Positions 46,460 through 58,654 of a stretch of DNA of 64,000 nt are shown piece by piece. How positions within the stretch are numbered: the stretch's first letter is position 1; each line of letters starts with the position of its first letter. This DNA comes from Pseudomonas viridiflava (GTDB lineage: Bacteria; Pseudomonadota; Gammaproteobacteria; Pseudomonadales; Pseudomonadaceae): the NCBI RefSeq assembly GCF_900601905.1, contig NZ_UWFA01000289.1, positions 248,001-312,000 on the forward strand, read 5' to 3'. Made by a program: the position numbers and the translations under genes. Under the pieces are notes generated by a model. It did not search any database. It was not told where the DNA came from and worked only from the letters and a program-made list of their open reading frames with translations.

Positions 46460-46987
46460 ATGTTGAATGACCCGATTCCACCTCACGTTGACCCGCGCAA
46501 ACTGGCTGATCGTGGCACTACCCTTCAAGGTGAAGTGCTGCTGGCCAGTTTGGAGAGACTCTGCGACCCGCTTTCCGATGATGTCGGTACGGTGCAGGCC
46601 AAATTCATTTTTGAGCGAGACGAACGCCGGTCTGTGGTTATCCACAGTTCCATCGACGCCGAAGTCAAAATGGTTTGCCAGCGTTGTCTTGAGCTGGTCA
46701 CCCTGCCGATCCACAGCGAATGCAGTTACGCGGTGGTGAAGGAGGGTGCGAATACCCAGTCGTTACCGAAAGGTTATGACGTGCTGGAACTGGGCGAAGA
46801 TCCATTGGATCTGCTGGCATTGATCGAGGAGGAGCTTTTGCTCGCCTTGCCCATTGTGCCTGCTCATCATCCGGAAGAATGCCAGCAGCCGGCGGGTCTC
46901 GATGAGCCCGAACCGAGCGTGGACGAGGTAACGCGGTCCAACCCGTTCAGTGTATTGGCGCAGTTAAAGCGTGACCCAAACGTTTAG
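46460..46987 (+). CDS. yceD: YceD family protein (23S rRNA accumulation)
   Basis: This 175-residue protein belongs to the DUF177/YceD family, which helps 23S rRNA build-up. It has VDPRKLADRGTTLQGEV, VQAKFIFERDERRSVV, CQRCLELVTLPIHSE and an acidic tail LDLLALIEEELLLALPIVP. It lies upstream of rpmF with a gap of 13 bases. The near-perfect promoter ends just ahead of its ATG, so its leader may be only a few bases. Confidence 0.92.
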   Translation: MLNDPIPPHVDPRKLADRGTTLQGEVLLASLERLCDPLSDDVGTVQAKFIFERDERRSVVIHSSIDAEVKMVCQRCLELVTLPIHSECSYAVVKEGANTQSLPKGYDVLELGEDPLDLLALIEEELLLALPIVPAHHPEECQQPAGLDEPEPSVDEVTRSNPFSVLAQLKRDPNV

Positions 46988-47000
46988 GAGTTAATCAATT

Positions 47001-47183
47001 ATGGCTGTTCAGCAGAACAAAAAATCCCGCTCTGCCCGTGACATGCGTCGTTCCCACGACGCCCTTACGGCTAGCACCCTGTCGGTAGAAAAGACCACTG
47101 GTGAAATTCACCTGCGTCACCACGTTTCGCCGGAAGGTGTTTACCGTGGTCGTAAAGTGATCGACAAGGGCGCTGACGAGTAA
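47001..47183 (+). CDS. rpmF: 50S ribosomal protein L32
   Basis: This 60-residue basic protein starts [20 protein letters not shown] and has [14 protein letters not shown], typical L32. It lacks the four-Cys zinc site of C+ paralogues. TAGGAGTT lies upstream. It is four bases before plsX, the usual rpmF-plsX coupling of ribosome and lipid synthesis. Confidence 0.97.
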   Translation: MAVQQNKKSRSARDMRRSHDALTASTLSVEKTTGEIHLRHHVSPEGVYRGRKVIDKGADE

Positions 47184-47187
47184 TTTC

Positions 47188-48195
47188 TTGTCCGCTCCGA
47201 TCATCGCGATCGACGCAATGGGCGGGGACTTCGGTCCCCGCAACATTGTTCAGGCCAGCCTTGCGTGCCTGATTGCTACGCCCTCGCTTCATCTGATCCT
47301 TGTTGGTCAAGCCCCCCTCATTGAAGAACTGATCGCCCGCCAATCCGGTGTGGATCGCTCACGTCTGCGCGTTGTAAATGCCAGCGAAGTGATCGGCATG
47401 GATGAAAAACCGTCTCAGGCGTTGCGTGGCAAGCCGGATGCTTCGATGCGGGTGGCGCTGGACCTGGTGGCGAGTGGTCAGGCTCAGGCGTGCGTCAGTG
47501 CCGGCAATACCGGTGCGCTGATGGCGCTGTCGCGTTTTGTGCTCAAGACCCTGCCGGGTATTGATCGCCCGGCGATGGTAGCGGCGATCCCCACGCAGCG
47601 AGGCTATTGCCAGTTGCTGGACTTGGGGGCGAACGTCGATTGCAGTGCTGACAATCTGTACCAGTTTGCCGTGATGGGTTCGGTGGCCGCCGAGGCGCTC
47701 GGGGTTATACGGCCCAGGGTTGCACTGCTCAACATCGGCACCGAGGACATCAAGGGTAACCAGCAGGTCAAACTGGCAGCGAGTCTGCTGCAGGCTGCAC
47801 CTGGCTTGAACTACACCGGTTTTGTCGAGGGCGATGGCTTGTATCGTGGCGAGGCTGACGTCGTGGTTTGCGACGGTTTTGTCGGCAATATCCTGCTCAA
47901 GTCCAGCGAAGGGCTCGCCAGCATGATTTCTGCGCGGATTGAAACATTGTTCAGCCAGAATCTGTTGTCCAGGGCAGTCGGTGCGCTGGCGTTGCCGCTG
48001 CTCAAGCGCCTGCAGGCTGATCTTGCACCGGCGCGGCACAATGGCGCGAGCTTTCTCGGTTTGCAGGGTATTGTCGTCAAGAGCCATGGTTCAGCCAGCA
48101 TGCAGGGCTTTCAGAGCGCCATTCATCGTGCGTTGATCGAGGTGGAGGGAAACCTGCCACAACGATTGCACGGGCGGCTCAGCGAGCTGCTTTAG
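47188..48195 (+). CDS. plsX: phosphate acyltransferase PlsX
   Basis: This 335-residue enzyme makes acyl-phosphate from acyl-ACP for phospholipid synthesis. It has [35 protein letters not shown] and [15 protein letters not shown]. It begins with TTG 47188, four bases after rpmF, with little ribosome binding site, so coupling to rpmF is likely. Confidence 0.95.
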   Translation: MSAPIIAIDAMGGDFGPRNIVQASLACLIATPSLHLILVGQAPLIEELIARQSGVDRSRLRVVNASEVIGMDEKPSQALRGKPDASMRVALDLVASGQAQACVSAGNTGALMALSRFVLKTLPGIDRPAMVAAIPTQRGYCQLLDLGANVDCSADNLYQFAVMGSVAAEALGVIRPRVALLNIGTEDIKGNQQVKLAASLLQAAPGLNYTGFVEGDGLYRGEADVVVCDGFVGNILLKSSEGLASMISARIETLFSQNLLSRAVGALALPLLKRLQADLAPARHNGASFLGLQGIVVKSHGSASMQGFQSAIHRALIEVEGNLPQRLHGRLSELL

Positions 48196-48292
48196 GCTTT
48201 CTGTGCGGCGCTTGCGCGCGTCGTCCGCTAGAATGTGACCCTGCTGACTGGTCAGTCATCATACTGGCGGCTCAGTTTTTAACGAATTCTTC

Positions 48293-48321
48293 GCGCTCGG
48301 TCATGACCGGGCGTTTATTTT
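48293..48321 (+). terminator. hairpin with T-run between plsX and fabD
   Basis: CGCTCGGTCA and TGACCGGGCG (48294-48313) form a near-perfect palindrome followed by TTTATTTT. It may attenuate plsX transcripts before fabD. Upstream, TGACTG-GT-CAGTCA at 48245-48258 is a second dyad and possible operator. Confidence 0.55.
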
Positions 48322-48347
48322 GACGACCACACTCAGAGGCTTGTTCA

Positions 48348-49286
48348 ATGTCTGCATCCCTCGCATTCGTCTTCCCGGGTCAGGGTTCCCAATCCCTGGG
48401 CATGCTCGCCGACCAGGGCGCGCAACACCCGCTGATCCTAGATACTTTCGAGCAGGCATCCGATGCCTTGGGCTATGACCTCTGGGCTTTGACTCAGCAA
48501 GGCCCGGCTGAACTGCTCAATCAGACCGACAAAACCCAGCCTGCCATCCTCACCGCTTCCATTGCCCTGTGGCATGTGTGGCTGGCTGAGGGTGGCGCGG
48601 TTCCAGCCTATGTTGCCGGTCATAGCCTGGGCGAATACAGCGCTCTGGTTGCCGCGCAAAGCCTGAGCCTGGCCGATGCGGTCAAGCTGGTGGAGCGTCG
48701 CGGTCAGTTGATGCAGGAAGCTGTTCCGGCCGGTCAGGGTGGCATGGCTGCCATTCTGGGCCTGGATGATGCCGATGTGATTGCTGCCTGTGCCGAAGCG
48801 GCGCAGGGCGAGGTGGTCAGCGCGGTGAACTTCAACTCCCCGGGCCAGGTGGTGATTGCCGGTGCCGCCGAAGCTGTCAAACGCGCGATGGAGCTGTGCA
48901 AGGCTCGTGGTGCCAAGCGTGCATTGCCGTTGCCAGTGAGCGTGCCGTCCCATTGCGAATTGATGCGTCCTGCGGCTGAACGTTTTGCGGCGTCCATCGA
49001 GGCCATCGAGTGGCAGGCACCGACTATTTCCCTGGTGCAGAATGTCAGCGCTGCTGCAGTCAGTGATCTGGCGACGCTCAAGCGTGATTTGCTGGAACAG
49101 TTGTACAGGCCGGTTCGCTGGGTGGAAACCATTCAGTGTCTGGCAAACCATGGTGCGACCCAACTGGTTGAATGTGGGCCGGGCAAAGTACTGGCTGGTC
49201 TGAACAAGCGTTGCGCCGACGGCGTGACAACCTACAACCTGGATACCCCGGATGCCTTCGCCGCCGCTCGCGCGGCGCTGGCCTGA
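48348..49286 (+). CDS. fabD: malonyl-CoA:ACP transacylase FabD
   Basis: This 312-residue enzyme loads malonyl onto ACP. It has FPGQGSQSLGM, the nucleophile in AGHSLGEYSALVAA, and VPSHCELM with a catalytic His. It starts the fabD-fabG-acpP-fabF group. Confidence 0.96.
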   Translation: MSASLAFVFPGQGSQSLGMLADQGAQHPLILDTFEQASDALGYDLWALTQQGPAELLNQTDKTQPAILTASIALWHVWLAEGGAVPAYVAGHSLGEYSALVAAQSLSLADAVKLVERRGQLMQEAVPAGQGGMAAILGLDDADVIAACAEAAQGEVVSAVNFNSPGQVVIAGAAEAVKRAMELCKARGAKRALPLPVSVPSHCELMRPAAERFAASIEAIEWQAPTISLVQNVSAAAVSDLATLKRDLLEQLYRPVRWVETIQCLANHGATQLVECGPGKVLAGLNKRCADGVTTYNLDTPDAFAAARAALA

Positions 49287-49301
49287 TTAGGAGAAACTTG
49301 C

Positions 49302-50045
49302 ATGAGTCTGCAAGGTAAAGTTGCACTGGTCACTGGCGCCAGCCGTGGAATCGGTCAAGCCATTGCCCTGGAATTGGGTCGCAATGGCGCGGTCGTGGTG
49401 GGGACGGCGACTTCCGAGTCCGGTGCCGAACGCATCAGCGCCACCTTCAAGGAAAACGGCATCGAAGGTTTTGGCCTGATGCTGGATGTCTGCAGTGCCG
49501 CCTCCGTGGAAGCGACCCTGTCGTTGATCCAGGAGCGTGTCGGCGCGCCGCTGATCCTGGTCAACAACGCCGGTATCACCCGTGACAACCTGATGATGCG
49601 CATGAAAGATGACGAATGGCATGATGTCGTCGATACCAACCTGAACAGCCTGTTCCGCCTCTCCAAGGGCGTTTTGCGTGGCATGACCAAGGCGCGTTGG
49701 GGTCGAATCATCAGTATTGGCTCTGTTGTGGGTGCCATGGGCAACGCAGGCCAAGTAAACTACGCATCCGCTAAAGCAGGGCTGGAAGGGTTCAGTCGTG
49801 CCTTGGCTCGGGAAGTGGGTTCGCGTTCGGTTACCGTCAACTCGGTAGCCCCCGGTTTCATTGATACCGACATGACCCGCGAACTGCCGGAAACGCAGCG
49901 TGAGACCCTGATCAACCAGATTCCTCTGGGACGTCTGGGGCAGGCGCAAGAGATTGCGCACGTGGTCGCTTTTCTCGCGTCTGACGGTGCAGCCTACGTA
50001 ACCGGGGCTACAATCCCGGTGAACGGCGGCATGTACATGAGCTAA
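49302..50045 (+). CDS. fabG: 3-oxoacyl-ACP reductase FabG
   Basis: This 247-residue short-chain reductase has TGASRGIGQ (NADPH), NNAGIT, and the catalytic Ser-Tyr-Lys in SIGSVVG and NYASAKAG. TAGGAGAA precedes the ATG. It follows fabD by 15 bases. Confidence 0.97.
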   Translation: MSLQGKVALVTGASRGIGQAIALELGRNGAVVVGTATSESGAERISATFKENGIEGFGLMLDVCSAASVEATLSLIQERVGAPLILVNNAGITRDNLMMRMKDDEWHDVVDTNLNSLFRLSKGVLRGMTKARWGRIISIGSVVGAMGNAGQVNYASAKAGLEGFSRALAREVGSRSVTVNSVAPGFIDTDMTRELPETQRETLINQIPLGRLGQAQEIAHVVAFLASDGAAYVTGATIPVNGGMYMS

Positions 50046-50159
50046 AAGTGACGCATTGCATCAAAAAAATGTCATACGTGCTGTCTAAAATCCGTTATAA
50101 AGCTGCAATCTATTTGATGGGCAGATGAGCGGTGCGGTTCGAAGGGGTGAGCATTAAGC

Positions 50160-50189
50160 TTGAAATGCGCAAAACCTCTTCTATACACT
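50160..50189 (+). promoter_or_regulatory. candidate acpP promoter
   Basis: TTGAAA at 50160-50165 and TATACA at 50182-50187 are 16 bases apart. TACACT at 50184 is an alternative -10. The acpP leader would be about 45 bases with an AGGAG at about 50223. A dedicated promoter fits the high level of ACP needed. Confidence 0.65.
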
Positions 50190-50239
50190 TACCCACCGGT
50201 CAGTTGCCCGAATTTGTCCACTAGGAGTTAAAACTAGGT

Positions 50240-50476
50240 ATGAGCACCATCGAAGAGCGCGTCAAGAAAATCGTTACCGAGCAACTTGGCGTCAAGGCTG
50301 AGGAAGTTACCAACAGTGCTTCCTTCGTTGAAGACCTGGGTGCTGACTCCCTTGATACCGTTGAGCTGGTGATGGCTCTGGAAGAGGAATTCGAGACTGA
50401 AATCCCTGACGAAGAAGCTGAGAAGATCACCACCGTTCAAGCTGCAATCGATTACGTTACTGCCCACCAGGCGTAA
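50240..50476 (+). CDS. acpP: acyl carrier protein
   Basis: This acidic 78-residue carrier has the [16 protein letters not shown] helix with Ser 37 that takes the phosphopantetheine. It lies between fabG and fabF with its own likely promoter and its own terminator. Confidence 0.98.
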   Translation: MSTIEERVKKIVTEQLGVKAEEVTNSASFVEDLGADSLDTVELVMALEEEFETEIPDEEAEKITTVQAAIDYVTAHQA

Positions 50477-50504
50477 GATTTTGTAATCGTTGTTGCTGTC
50501 ATGG

Positions 50505-50543
50505 GAAAACCGCACTGCCTTACCGGCGTGCGGTTTTTTCTTT
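50505..50543 (+). terminator. terminator after acpP
   Basis: AAAACCGCA and TGCGGTTTT form a stem followed by TTCTTT. It sits between acpP and fabF and would let most transcripts end after acpP, which fits high ACP expression. Confidence 0.85.
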
Positions 50544-50587
50544 AAAACGATGTTTTTAGGTCGTCAATGAGAGAAGAGGAGAGTCCT

Positions 50588-51832
50588 GTGTCGCGTAGAC
50601 GCGTCGTGGTCACCGGTATGGGTATGCTGTCGCCATTGGGTACGGATGTGCCAAGCAGTTGGCAAGGCATTCTGGCTGGTCGCAGTGGCATCGGCCTTAT
50701 CGAGCACACGGACCTTTCGGCTTATACGACCCGCTTTGGCGGTTCGATCAAAGGCTTCAACGTCGAAGAGTATCTGGCGCCCAAAGAGGCTCGCCGGCTC
50801 GATCTTTTCATCCAGTACGGTCTCGCTGCCAGCTTTCAGGCTGTGCGTAATTCCGGTCTGGAAGTCACTGATGCAAATCGCGAGCGCATTGGCGTTGCCA
50901 TGGGTTCGGGTATCGGTGGCCTGACCAATATCGAAAACAACAGCCGTTCACTGCATGAGCAGGGTCCGGGGCGTATCTCGCCGTTTTTCGTGCCGGGTTC
51001 GATCATCAATATGATTTCCGGGTTCCTGTCGATCCATCTGGGCGCACAGGGGCCTAATTACGCCATCGCCACCGCCTGTACCACCGGTACACATTGCATT
51101 GGCATGGCGGCACGCAACATCGCTTATGGCGAAGCAGACGTCATGATTGCCGGTGGTGCCGAGATGGCAGCCTGCGGTCTGGGCATGGGCGGCTTCGGTG
51201 CTTCCCGTGCACTCTCGACCCGTAATGACGATCCGACTCGCGCCAGTCGCCCGTGGGACAAAGGCCGTGACGGTTTCGTGCTGTCCGATGGTGCCGGCGC
51301 CCTGGTGCTTGAAGAGTTGGAGCACGCCAAGGCGCGTGGTGCGACGATTTACGCCGAGCTCATTGGCTTCGGCATGAGCGGTGATGCCTACCACATGACC
51401 TCGCCGCCGGATGACGGTGCAGGGGCTGCGCGCTGCATTGTCAACGCGCTGCGCGATGCCAAGGTCAACGCCGATGAGGTTCAGTACATCAATGCCCACG
51501 GCACCTCCACGCCGGCGGGTGACCTCGCTGAAGCCAATGCGATCAAGAGCGTGTTTGGCGATCACGCCTACAAGCTGGCCGTGAGCTCGACCAAGTCCAT
51601 GACCGGTCACTTGCTGGGTGCTGCAGGCGCTGTGGAAGCCATTTTCAGCGTGCTGGCGATCAACGGCCAGGTGGCGCCGCCGACCATCAACCTTGATGAG
51701 CCGGGCGAGGGCTGCGATCTGGATTTCGTGCCCCACGAAGCGCGCAATATGCCGATCGATGTGGTGCTGTCCAACTCCTTCGGCTTCGGCGGTACCAACG
51801 GCTCACTGGTGTTCCGCCGGTTCGCCGAGTAA
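50588..51832 (+). CDS. fabF: 3-oxoacyl-ACP synthase II FabF
   Basis: This 414-residue condensing enzyme extends fatty acids. Catalytic residues are Cys 164 in [10 protein letters not shown], His in INAHGTSTP and His in [16 protein letters not shown] 50588 has GAGGAGAG upstream and gives [10 protein letters not shown]; the frame extends to 50567. Its TAA overlaps the pabC ATG. Confidence 0.96.
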   Translation: MSRRRVVVTGMGMLSPLGTDVPSSWQGILAGRSGIGLIEHTDLSAYTTRFGGSIKGFNVEEYLAPKEARRLDLFIQYGLAASFQAVRNSGLEVTDANRERIGVAMGSGIGGLTNIENNSRSLHEQGPGRISPFFVPGSIINMISGFLSIHLGAQGPNYAIATACTTGTHCIGMAARNIAYGEADVMIAGGAEMAACGLGMGGFGASRALSTRNDDPTRASRPWDKGRDGFVLSDGAGALVLEELEHAKARGATIYAELIGFGMSGDAYHMTSPPDDGAGAARCIVNALRDAKVNADEVQYINAHGTSTPAGDLAEANAIKSVFGDHAYKLAVSSTKSMTGHLLGAAGAVEAIFSVLAINGQVAPPTINLDEPGEGCDLDFVPHEARNMPIDVVLSNSFGFGGTNGSLVFRRFAE

Positions 51833-52649
51833 TGCCTGACTGGATTGATGGCCAACCTGCCAATACGCTCTCTGTCAAAGACAGAGGCCTGGCTTACGGC
51901 GATGGATTGTTTGAAACCATCGCGGTAAGGGCAGGGCGGCCATCGCTTCTGGACCGTCACCTGCAGCGCCTGGCTGGCGGCTGTGAGCGTCTGGCAATCC
52001 CCATCAATCTACCGCTGATCCATGCCGAGCTACTGGCGTTTGCTGCGCAGTTGGGCGAGGGCGTGATGAAGCTGATCCTGACCCGTGGCGATGGCGAGCG
52101 GGGTTATGCGCCCTCCAGCAACGCTAAACCGCGCAGAATCCTTCAGGGCAGCCCGGTGCCAGCTTATCCTGCGAGCCACGCCGAACACGGCATCAGCCTG
52201 TTTCCCTGTGCAACCCGTCTGGCCGAGCAACCCTTGCTGGCGGGCTTGAAGCATCTGAACCGTCTCGAGCAAGTGCTGGCTCGCTCCGAATGGCAGGATG
52301 CGACCCATGCCGAAGGCTTGATGCGTGACGCCAGTGGGCGGATTATCGAAGGCGTCTACAGCAACCTGTTCCTGATCAAGGATCAGACGTTGCACACCGC
52401 CGACCTGAGCCGTTGTGGCGTGGCAGGTGTCATGCGCGCCGAGCTGCTTGAACAGGCCAGCCAGCTTGGCATCGATTCGAGCATTTGCGACCTGCACCTG
52501 ATTGACTTGCAGCACGCCGACGAAGTGTTTGTCTGCAACAGCGTCTATGGCATCTGGCCGGTCAGGGGCTTTGAACAGCTGAGCTGGCCGGTCGGTCCGC
52601 TCACCCGTAAACTGCAACGCACAGCCCACGCGCTTCTGGATATTGTTTA

Positions 52650-52650
<1 letters not shown>
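51832..52650 (+). CDS. pabC: aminodeoxychorismate lyase PabC
   Basis: This 272-residue PLP enzyme makes p-aminobenzoate for folate. It has LSVKDRGLAYGDGLFETI, the PLP Lys in GLKHLNRLEQVLA, and the EGVYSNLFLIKD segment. It starts inside the fabF stop (TAATG) and overlaps mltG by one base. Confidence 0.94.
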
Positions 52651-55483
<2,833 letters not shown>

Positions 55484-55513
55484 GATTACTCATTCCCGAT
55501 CCAAGGAGTTGTC

Positions 55514-55870
55514 ATGAGCTTGCCGCTGAATTCCGGTCCACGTAATGGCATTTTATCCCTGACCATCAAGGACAAGTCCGTCCTGTATGCCGCCTACATG
55601 CCGTTCATCAAGAATGGCGGCCTGTTCATCCCCACCAGCAAGAGCTACAAGCTGGGTGATGAAGTGTTCATGTTGCTCAATCTGATGGACGAGCCGGAGA
55701 AGGTGCCGGTGGCGGGTAAAGTGACCTGGATCACCCCCAAGGGCGCTCAGGGTAACCGTGCCGCGGGTGTCGGCGTGCAGTTCAATGACGGTGATAATAC
55801 CGCCCGCACCATGATTGAAACCTACCTGGCCGGTGCTTTGAAATCCGACCGTCCCACTCACACGATGTAG
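55514..55870 (+). CDS. pilZ: type IV pilus PilZ protein
   Basis: This 118-residue PilZ-domain protein is the founding type, needed for type IV pili. It has GILSLTIKDKSVLYAAYMPF, GGLFIPTSKSYKLGDEVFML, and GKVTWITPKGAQGNRAAGVG. The RxxxR and DxSxxG residues that bind c-di-GMP are absent, as known for P. aeruginosa PilZ, which acts through FimX and PilB. AAGGAG precedes the ATG. It follows holB. Confidence 0.95.
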   Translation: MSLPLNSGPRNGILSLTIKDKSVLYAAYMPFIKNGGLFIPTSKSYKLGDEVFMLLNLMDEPEKVPVAGKVTWITPKGAQGNRAAGVGVQFNDGDNTARTMIETYLAGALKSDRPTHTM

Positions 55871-56668
55871 ATGCCTGACTCCATGCTTGTAGATTCCCAT
55901 TGCCACCTCGACCGTCTGGACCTCGCCGAGCACTCCGGCTCCCTGGATGCTGCGCTTGACGCGGCCCGGGCGCGGGGCGTCGGTCATTTCCTGTGTATCG
56001 GCGTCAGCGCCGATAACGCCGCTGCGGTAAAGAGCCTTGCCGAACGTTATGACGACGTGGACTGCTCCGTGGGTATTCATCCGCTGGACCTCAAGCCTGG
56101 CGAAGCGCCCGCTCTGGACTGGCTGCTCGAGGAATTGAATCACCCGCGCGTGGTCGCCATCGGCGAGACGGGGCTGGATTACCACTACGAGCCTGAAGCC
56201 GCCGAACTGCAACAGGCTTCGTTCCGTCTGCACCTTGAGGCGGCCAAAGTCACGGCAAAGCCGGTGATCGTCCACACCCGTGGGGCGCGTGCCGATACGC
56301 TGGCGCTGCTGCGTGACGCGGCCTTGCCTCAGGGCGGCGTGCTGCATTGCTTTACCGAAGACTGGGACATGGCCAAGGCAGCGCTGGATCTGGGCTTTTA
56401 TATCTCGTTGTCCGGGATTGTCACCTTCCGCAATGCCGACGCCCTGCGCGACGTGGCGCGTCAGGTGCCTGCAGATCGTATTCTCGTGGAAACCGACTCG
56501 CCTTATCTCGCGCCCATCCCGTATCGCGGCAAGCCGAATTTGCCGCAATACGTGCGTGAAGTAGCCGAGTTCCTGGCCATGCTGCGCGGTGAACGCTATG
56601 AGGATTTTGCCGCGATGACCACGGCCAATTTCGCCCGGCTGTTTCCTCTGGCGCATTTGAAGGGGTAA
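55871..56668 (+). CDS. TatD family hydrolase
   Basis: This 265-residue metal-dependent DNase-like hydrolase has DSHCHLDRLDL, GETGLDYHYEPE, VIHTRGARADT, and VETDSPYLAP. It starts right after the pilZ stop; ATG 55883 (MLVDSHCH) is an alternative. The true substrate in the cell is not certain. Confidence 0.92.
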   Translation: MPDSMLVDSHCHLDRLDLAEHSGSLDAALDAARARGVGHFLCIGVSADNAAAVKSLAERYDDVDCSVGIHPLDLKPGEAPALDWLLEELNHPRVVAIGETGLDYHYEPEAAELQQASFRLHLEAAKVTAKPVIVHTRGARADTLALLRDAALPQGGVLHCFTEDWDMAKAALDLGFYISLSGIVTFRNADALRDVARQVPADRILVETDSPYLAPIPYRGKPNLPQYVREVAEFLAMLRGERYEDFAAMTTANFARLFPLAHLKG

Positions 56669-56686
56669 AGCCCCTGAAATGCGGGC

Positions 56687-56722
56687 AAAAAAAACCCGGG
56701 TTCTGGGGGGTGAATCCGGGTT
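56687..56722 (-). terminator. Rho-independent terminator of the RgsA-like sRNA
   Basis: AACCCGGATTC and GAACCCGGG form a stem around a C-rich loop, followed by an eight-T run on the minus strand. There is no T-run on the plus strand, so it serves a minus-strand transcript. Confidence 0.88.
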
Positions 56723-56804
56723 AAGACCATTAGGAGTAAAACAAAGGTGCGCTATCCGTCGGCACCTTTACTGGCGCGTCACTTGGGGGAGATGCCGCGC
56801 CAAC
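56687..56804 (-). ncRNA. rgsA: RgsA/P16-like small RNA
   Basis: The minus strand between tatD and the TetR gene encodes a likely sRNA of about 118 bases. Stem 1 is TGGCGCG with CGCGCCA (about 56772-56803). Stem 2 is AAAGGTGC with GCACCTTT (about 56742-56768). A single-stranded GTTTTACTCCTAATGGTCTT follows, then the terminator CCCGGATTC and GAACCCGGG with eight T (56687-56694). Position (beside tatD) and layout match P. aeruginosa RgsA, an RpoS- and Gac-dependent stress sRNA. No gene is seen on the plus strand here. Confidence 0.82.
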
Positions 56805-56807
56805 TGT

Positions 56808-56817
56808 GTAAGTATTG
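56808..56817 (-). promoter_or_regulatory. RpoS-like -10 of the RgsA-like sRNA
   Basis: On the minus strand CAATACTTAC closely fits the RpoS -10 (CTATACTTAA) with the -13 C. Transcription would begin near 56804. RpoS dependence of RgsA is known in P. aeruginosa. Confidence 0.65.
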
Positions 56818-57091
56818 GTCAGGATTGCCCCGCGTCCAGCCGCTTGTGTACGTTTTTTAAACAGTTTTGGAATAGCGTGGCAGTTGTTGAGTCCGTTTTT
56901 GCCAGCAGACCCGTCCGTTGGGGCTCACCACCCGGGCGAGGCAGCGATAGCGATCCAAATGCAGCGGATTGTTTATCTGTAACAACTGTCTTCCACGCAT
57001 TTGCGCGACGTGGGTGGGATGATCCGTGCAATTTCGCGCCACTTAGGCATAATACCGGGCTTCGATTTTGAGCCCCTACAGACCCTTTCCT

Positions 57092-57769
57092 ATGCAAAAA
57101 GAACCTCGTAAGGTCCGTGAGTTTCGCCGCCGCGAGCAGGAAATCCTCGACACCGCGCTGAAGCTGTTTCTCGATGAAGGGGAAGACAGCGTCACCGTCG
57201 AGATGATTGCGGATGCTGTGGGTATCGGCAAAGGCACTATCTACAAGCACTTCAAATCCAAGGCCGAAATCTATCTGCGCTTGATGCTCGACTATGAGCG
57301 TGATTTGAACGAGCTGCTGCACTCTGCTGACCTGGAAAAGGACAAGGAAGCGTTGTCCCGCGCCTACTTCGAATTCCGCATGCGTGATCCGCAGCGTTAT
57401 CGGTTGTTTGACCGGCTCGAAGAAAAGGTTGTCAAAGGCAACCAGGTGCCGGAAATGGTCGAGGAACTGCACAAGATCCGCGCCTCGAACTTCGAACACC
57501 TGACGCTGCTGATCAAAGGGCGGATCAACGAAGGCAAGCTTGAAGACGTCCCGCCCTATTTTCATTACTGCGCCGCCTGGGCATTGGTGCATGGCGCCGT
57601 CGCGCTTTACCACTCGCCGTTCTGGAGCAATGTGCTGGAAGATCAGGAAGGCTTCTTTCAGTTCCTGATGGATATCGGCGTGCGCATGGGCAACAAGCGC
57701 AAGCGTGACCCGGATGCGGTGACGGAAGTGGCAGCAGCAGAATCAAAAAACGATCCGGCCGAGATCTGA
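57092..57769 (+). CDS. TetR family transcriptional regulator
   Basis: This 225-residue regulator has a TetR helix-turn-helix (about 28-50, VTVEMIADAVGIGKGTIYKHF) and a helical ligand domain with SRAYFEFRMRDPQRYRLFDRLEEK. It matches the gene downstream of tatD/rgsA in P. aeruginosa (PA2957). ATG 57092 (MQKEPRKV) is used; the frame extends to 57068. Targets are unknown from this sequence. Confidence 0.92.
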   Translation: MQKEPRKVREFRRREQEILDTALKLFLDEGEDSVTVEMIADAVGIGKGTIYKHFKSKAEIYLRLMLDYERDLNELLHSADLEKDKEALSRAYFEFRMRDPQRYRLFDRLEEKVVKGNQVPEMVEELHKIRASNFEHLTLLIKGRINEGKLEDVPPYFHYCAAWALVHGAVALYHSPFWSNVLEDQEGFFQFLMDIGVRMGNKRKRDPDAVTEVAAAESKNDPAEI

Positions 57770-57822
57770 CACTTGGCCGCAAATCTTGGGAGATTGAATT
57801 GTTCTCCTGCAATGCACAGTCT

Positions 57823-57910
57823 GTGGCACCGGTTTTAGCCGGGAAGAGGTCGAAGTAACCCCAAAAGCGGCGCCTGAAATCCTGCCTTCCCGGCTAGAGC
57901 CGGTCCGACG
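57823..57910. repeat. REP palindrome pair, class B, degenerate
   Basis: Arms at 57823-57846 (GTGGCACCGGTTTTAGCCGG) and 57886-57910 (CTTCCCGGCTAGAGCCGGTC) are inverted with several mismatches. It lies between the TetR gene and the DUF4823 gene. Confidence 0.75.
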
Positions 57911-58038
57911 TGTGTGTGATGGTCGATGTTTTTTATCCCCAGGGGCGCAGATTATTCACCTCCATGGCTTGTCTGGCGCGGAAGCTGCATCCGACGACCA
58001 TTCGCCGGTTTTCCGTCACCGGCATTCGGGAGGAAATG

Positions 58039-58644
58039 ATGCGTAGCCTGGTTCTGCTACTGGCGCTGTTGGCGTTGAATGGTTGTATGAGTGTCAGCGA
58101 TATGGCCCAGGGCACTCGCGATCAACTCAGTGATGCGGGGATTCTCGATCACAGCAATACCCGGCGCCTGAACAACTTCCGTCTGCAGGCCGACTCCTTC
58201 GTTTATATCGCCCAGGGTGCTTTTGCGCCCCACGGTGCGGGGCCTCTGCCGCGGCAGAATGTGGTTGCCGAAGAAGCCTTCAATGGTTTTGTCGAGTATT
58301 TCCCGATGGTCCGTCGTGCCCGTGCGCCCTTGGGGCTGGACGAAGCCATGACCGAAGCCCGTTCCATGGGCGCGCATTATCTGCTCTACACCCGCTTCGC
58401 CAGGGCTGACGACCGGATCGGCAATACTGACGAATGGTCTGATCAGGAAGCGGTGGATCGTCTGGGCATCGACAATGGGGTGATTCAGTTGATGGTCATT
58501 GAAACCAGCACCCGTTACCTGATCGACAGTGCACGGATCCATATTCGTGGCGGTTTGCTGACGCTGTACGACACCGCCCCGGAAGATTTGCTTGGCCCGC
58601 CCCTTGAGGAATACGCTCGCAGTCTGTTGGGTGTCAGTCGTTAA
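58039..58644 (+). CDS. DUF4823 lipoprotein
   Basis: This 201-residue protein is a probable lipoprotein: it starts with a signal peptide and lipobox ([18 protein letters not shown], Cys 16). The rest is a DUF4823 domain with [18 protein letters not shown] and [21 protein letters not shown] lies upstream of ATG 58039. Function is unknown. The next gene starts ten bases later, so they may be co-transcribed. Confidence 0.87.
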   Translation: MRSLVLLLALLALNGCMSVSDMAQGTRDQLSDAGILDHSNTRRLNNFRLQADSFVYIAQGAFAPHGAGPLPRQNVVAEEAFNGFVEYFPMVRRARAPLGLDEAMTEARSMGAHYLLYTRFARADDRIGNTDEWSDQEAVDRLGIDNGVIQLMVIETSTRYLIDSARIHIRGGLLTLYDTAPEDLLGPPLEEYARSLLGVSR

Positions 58645-58654
58645 GGAGCAAATC

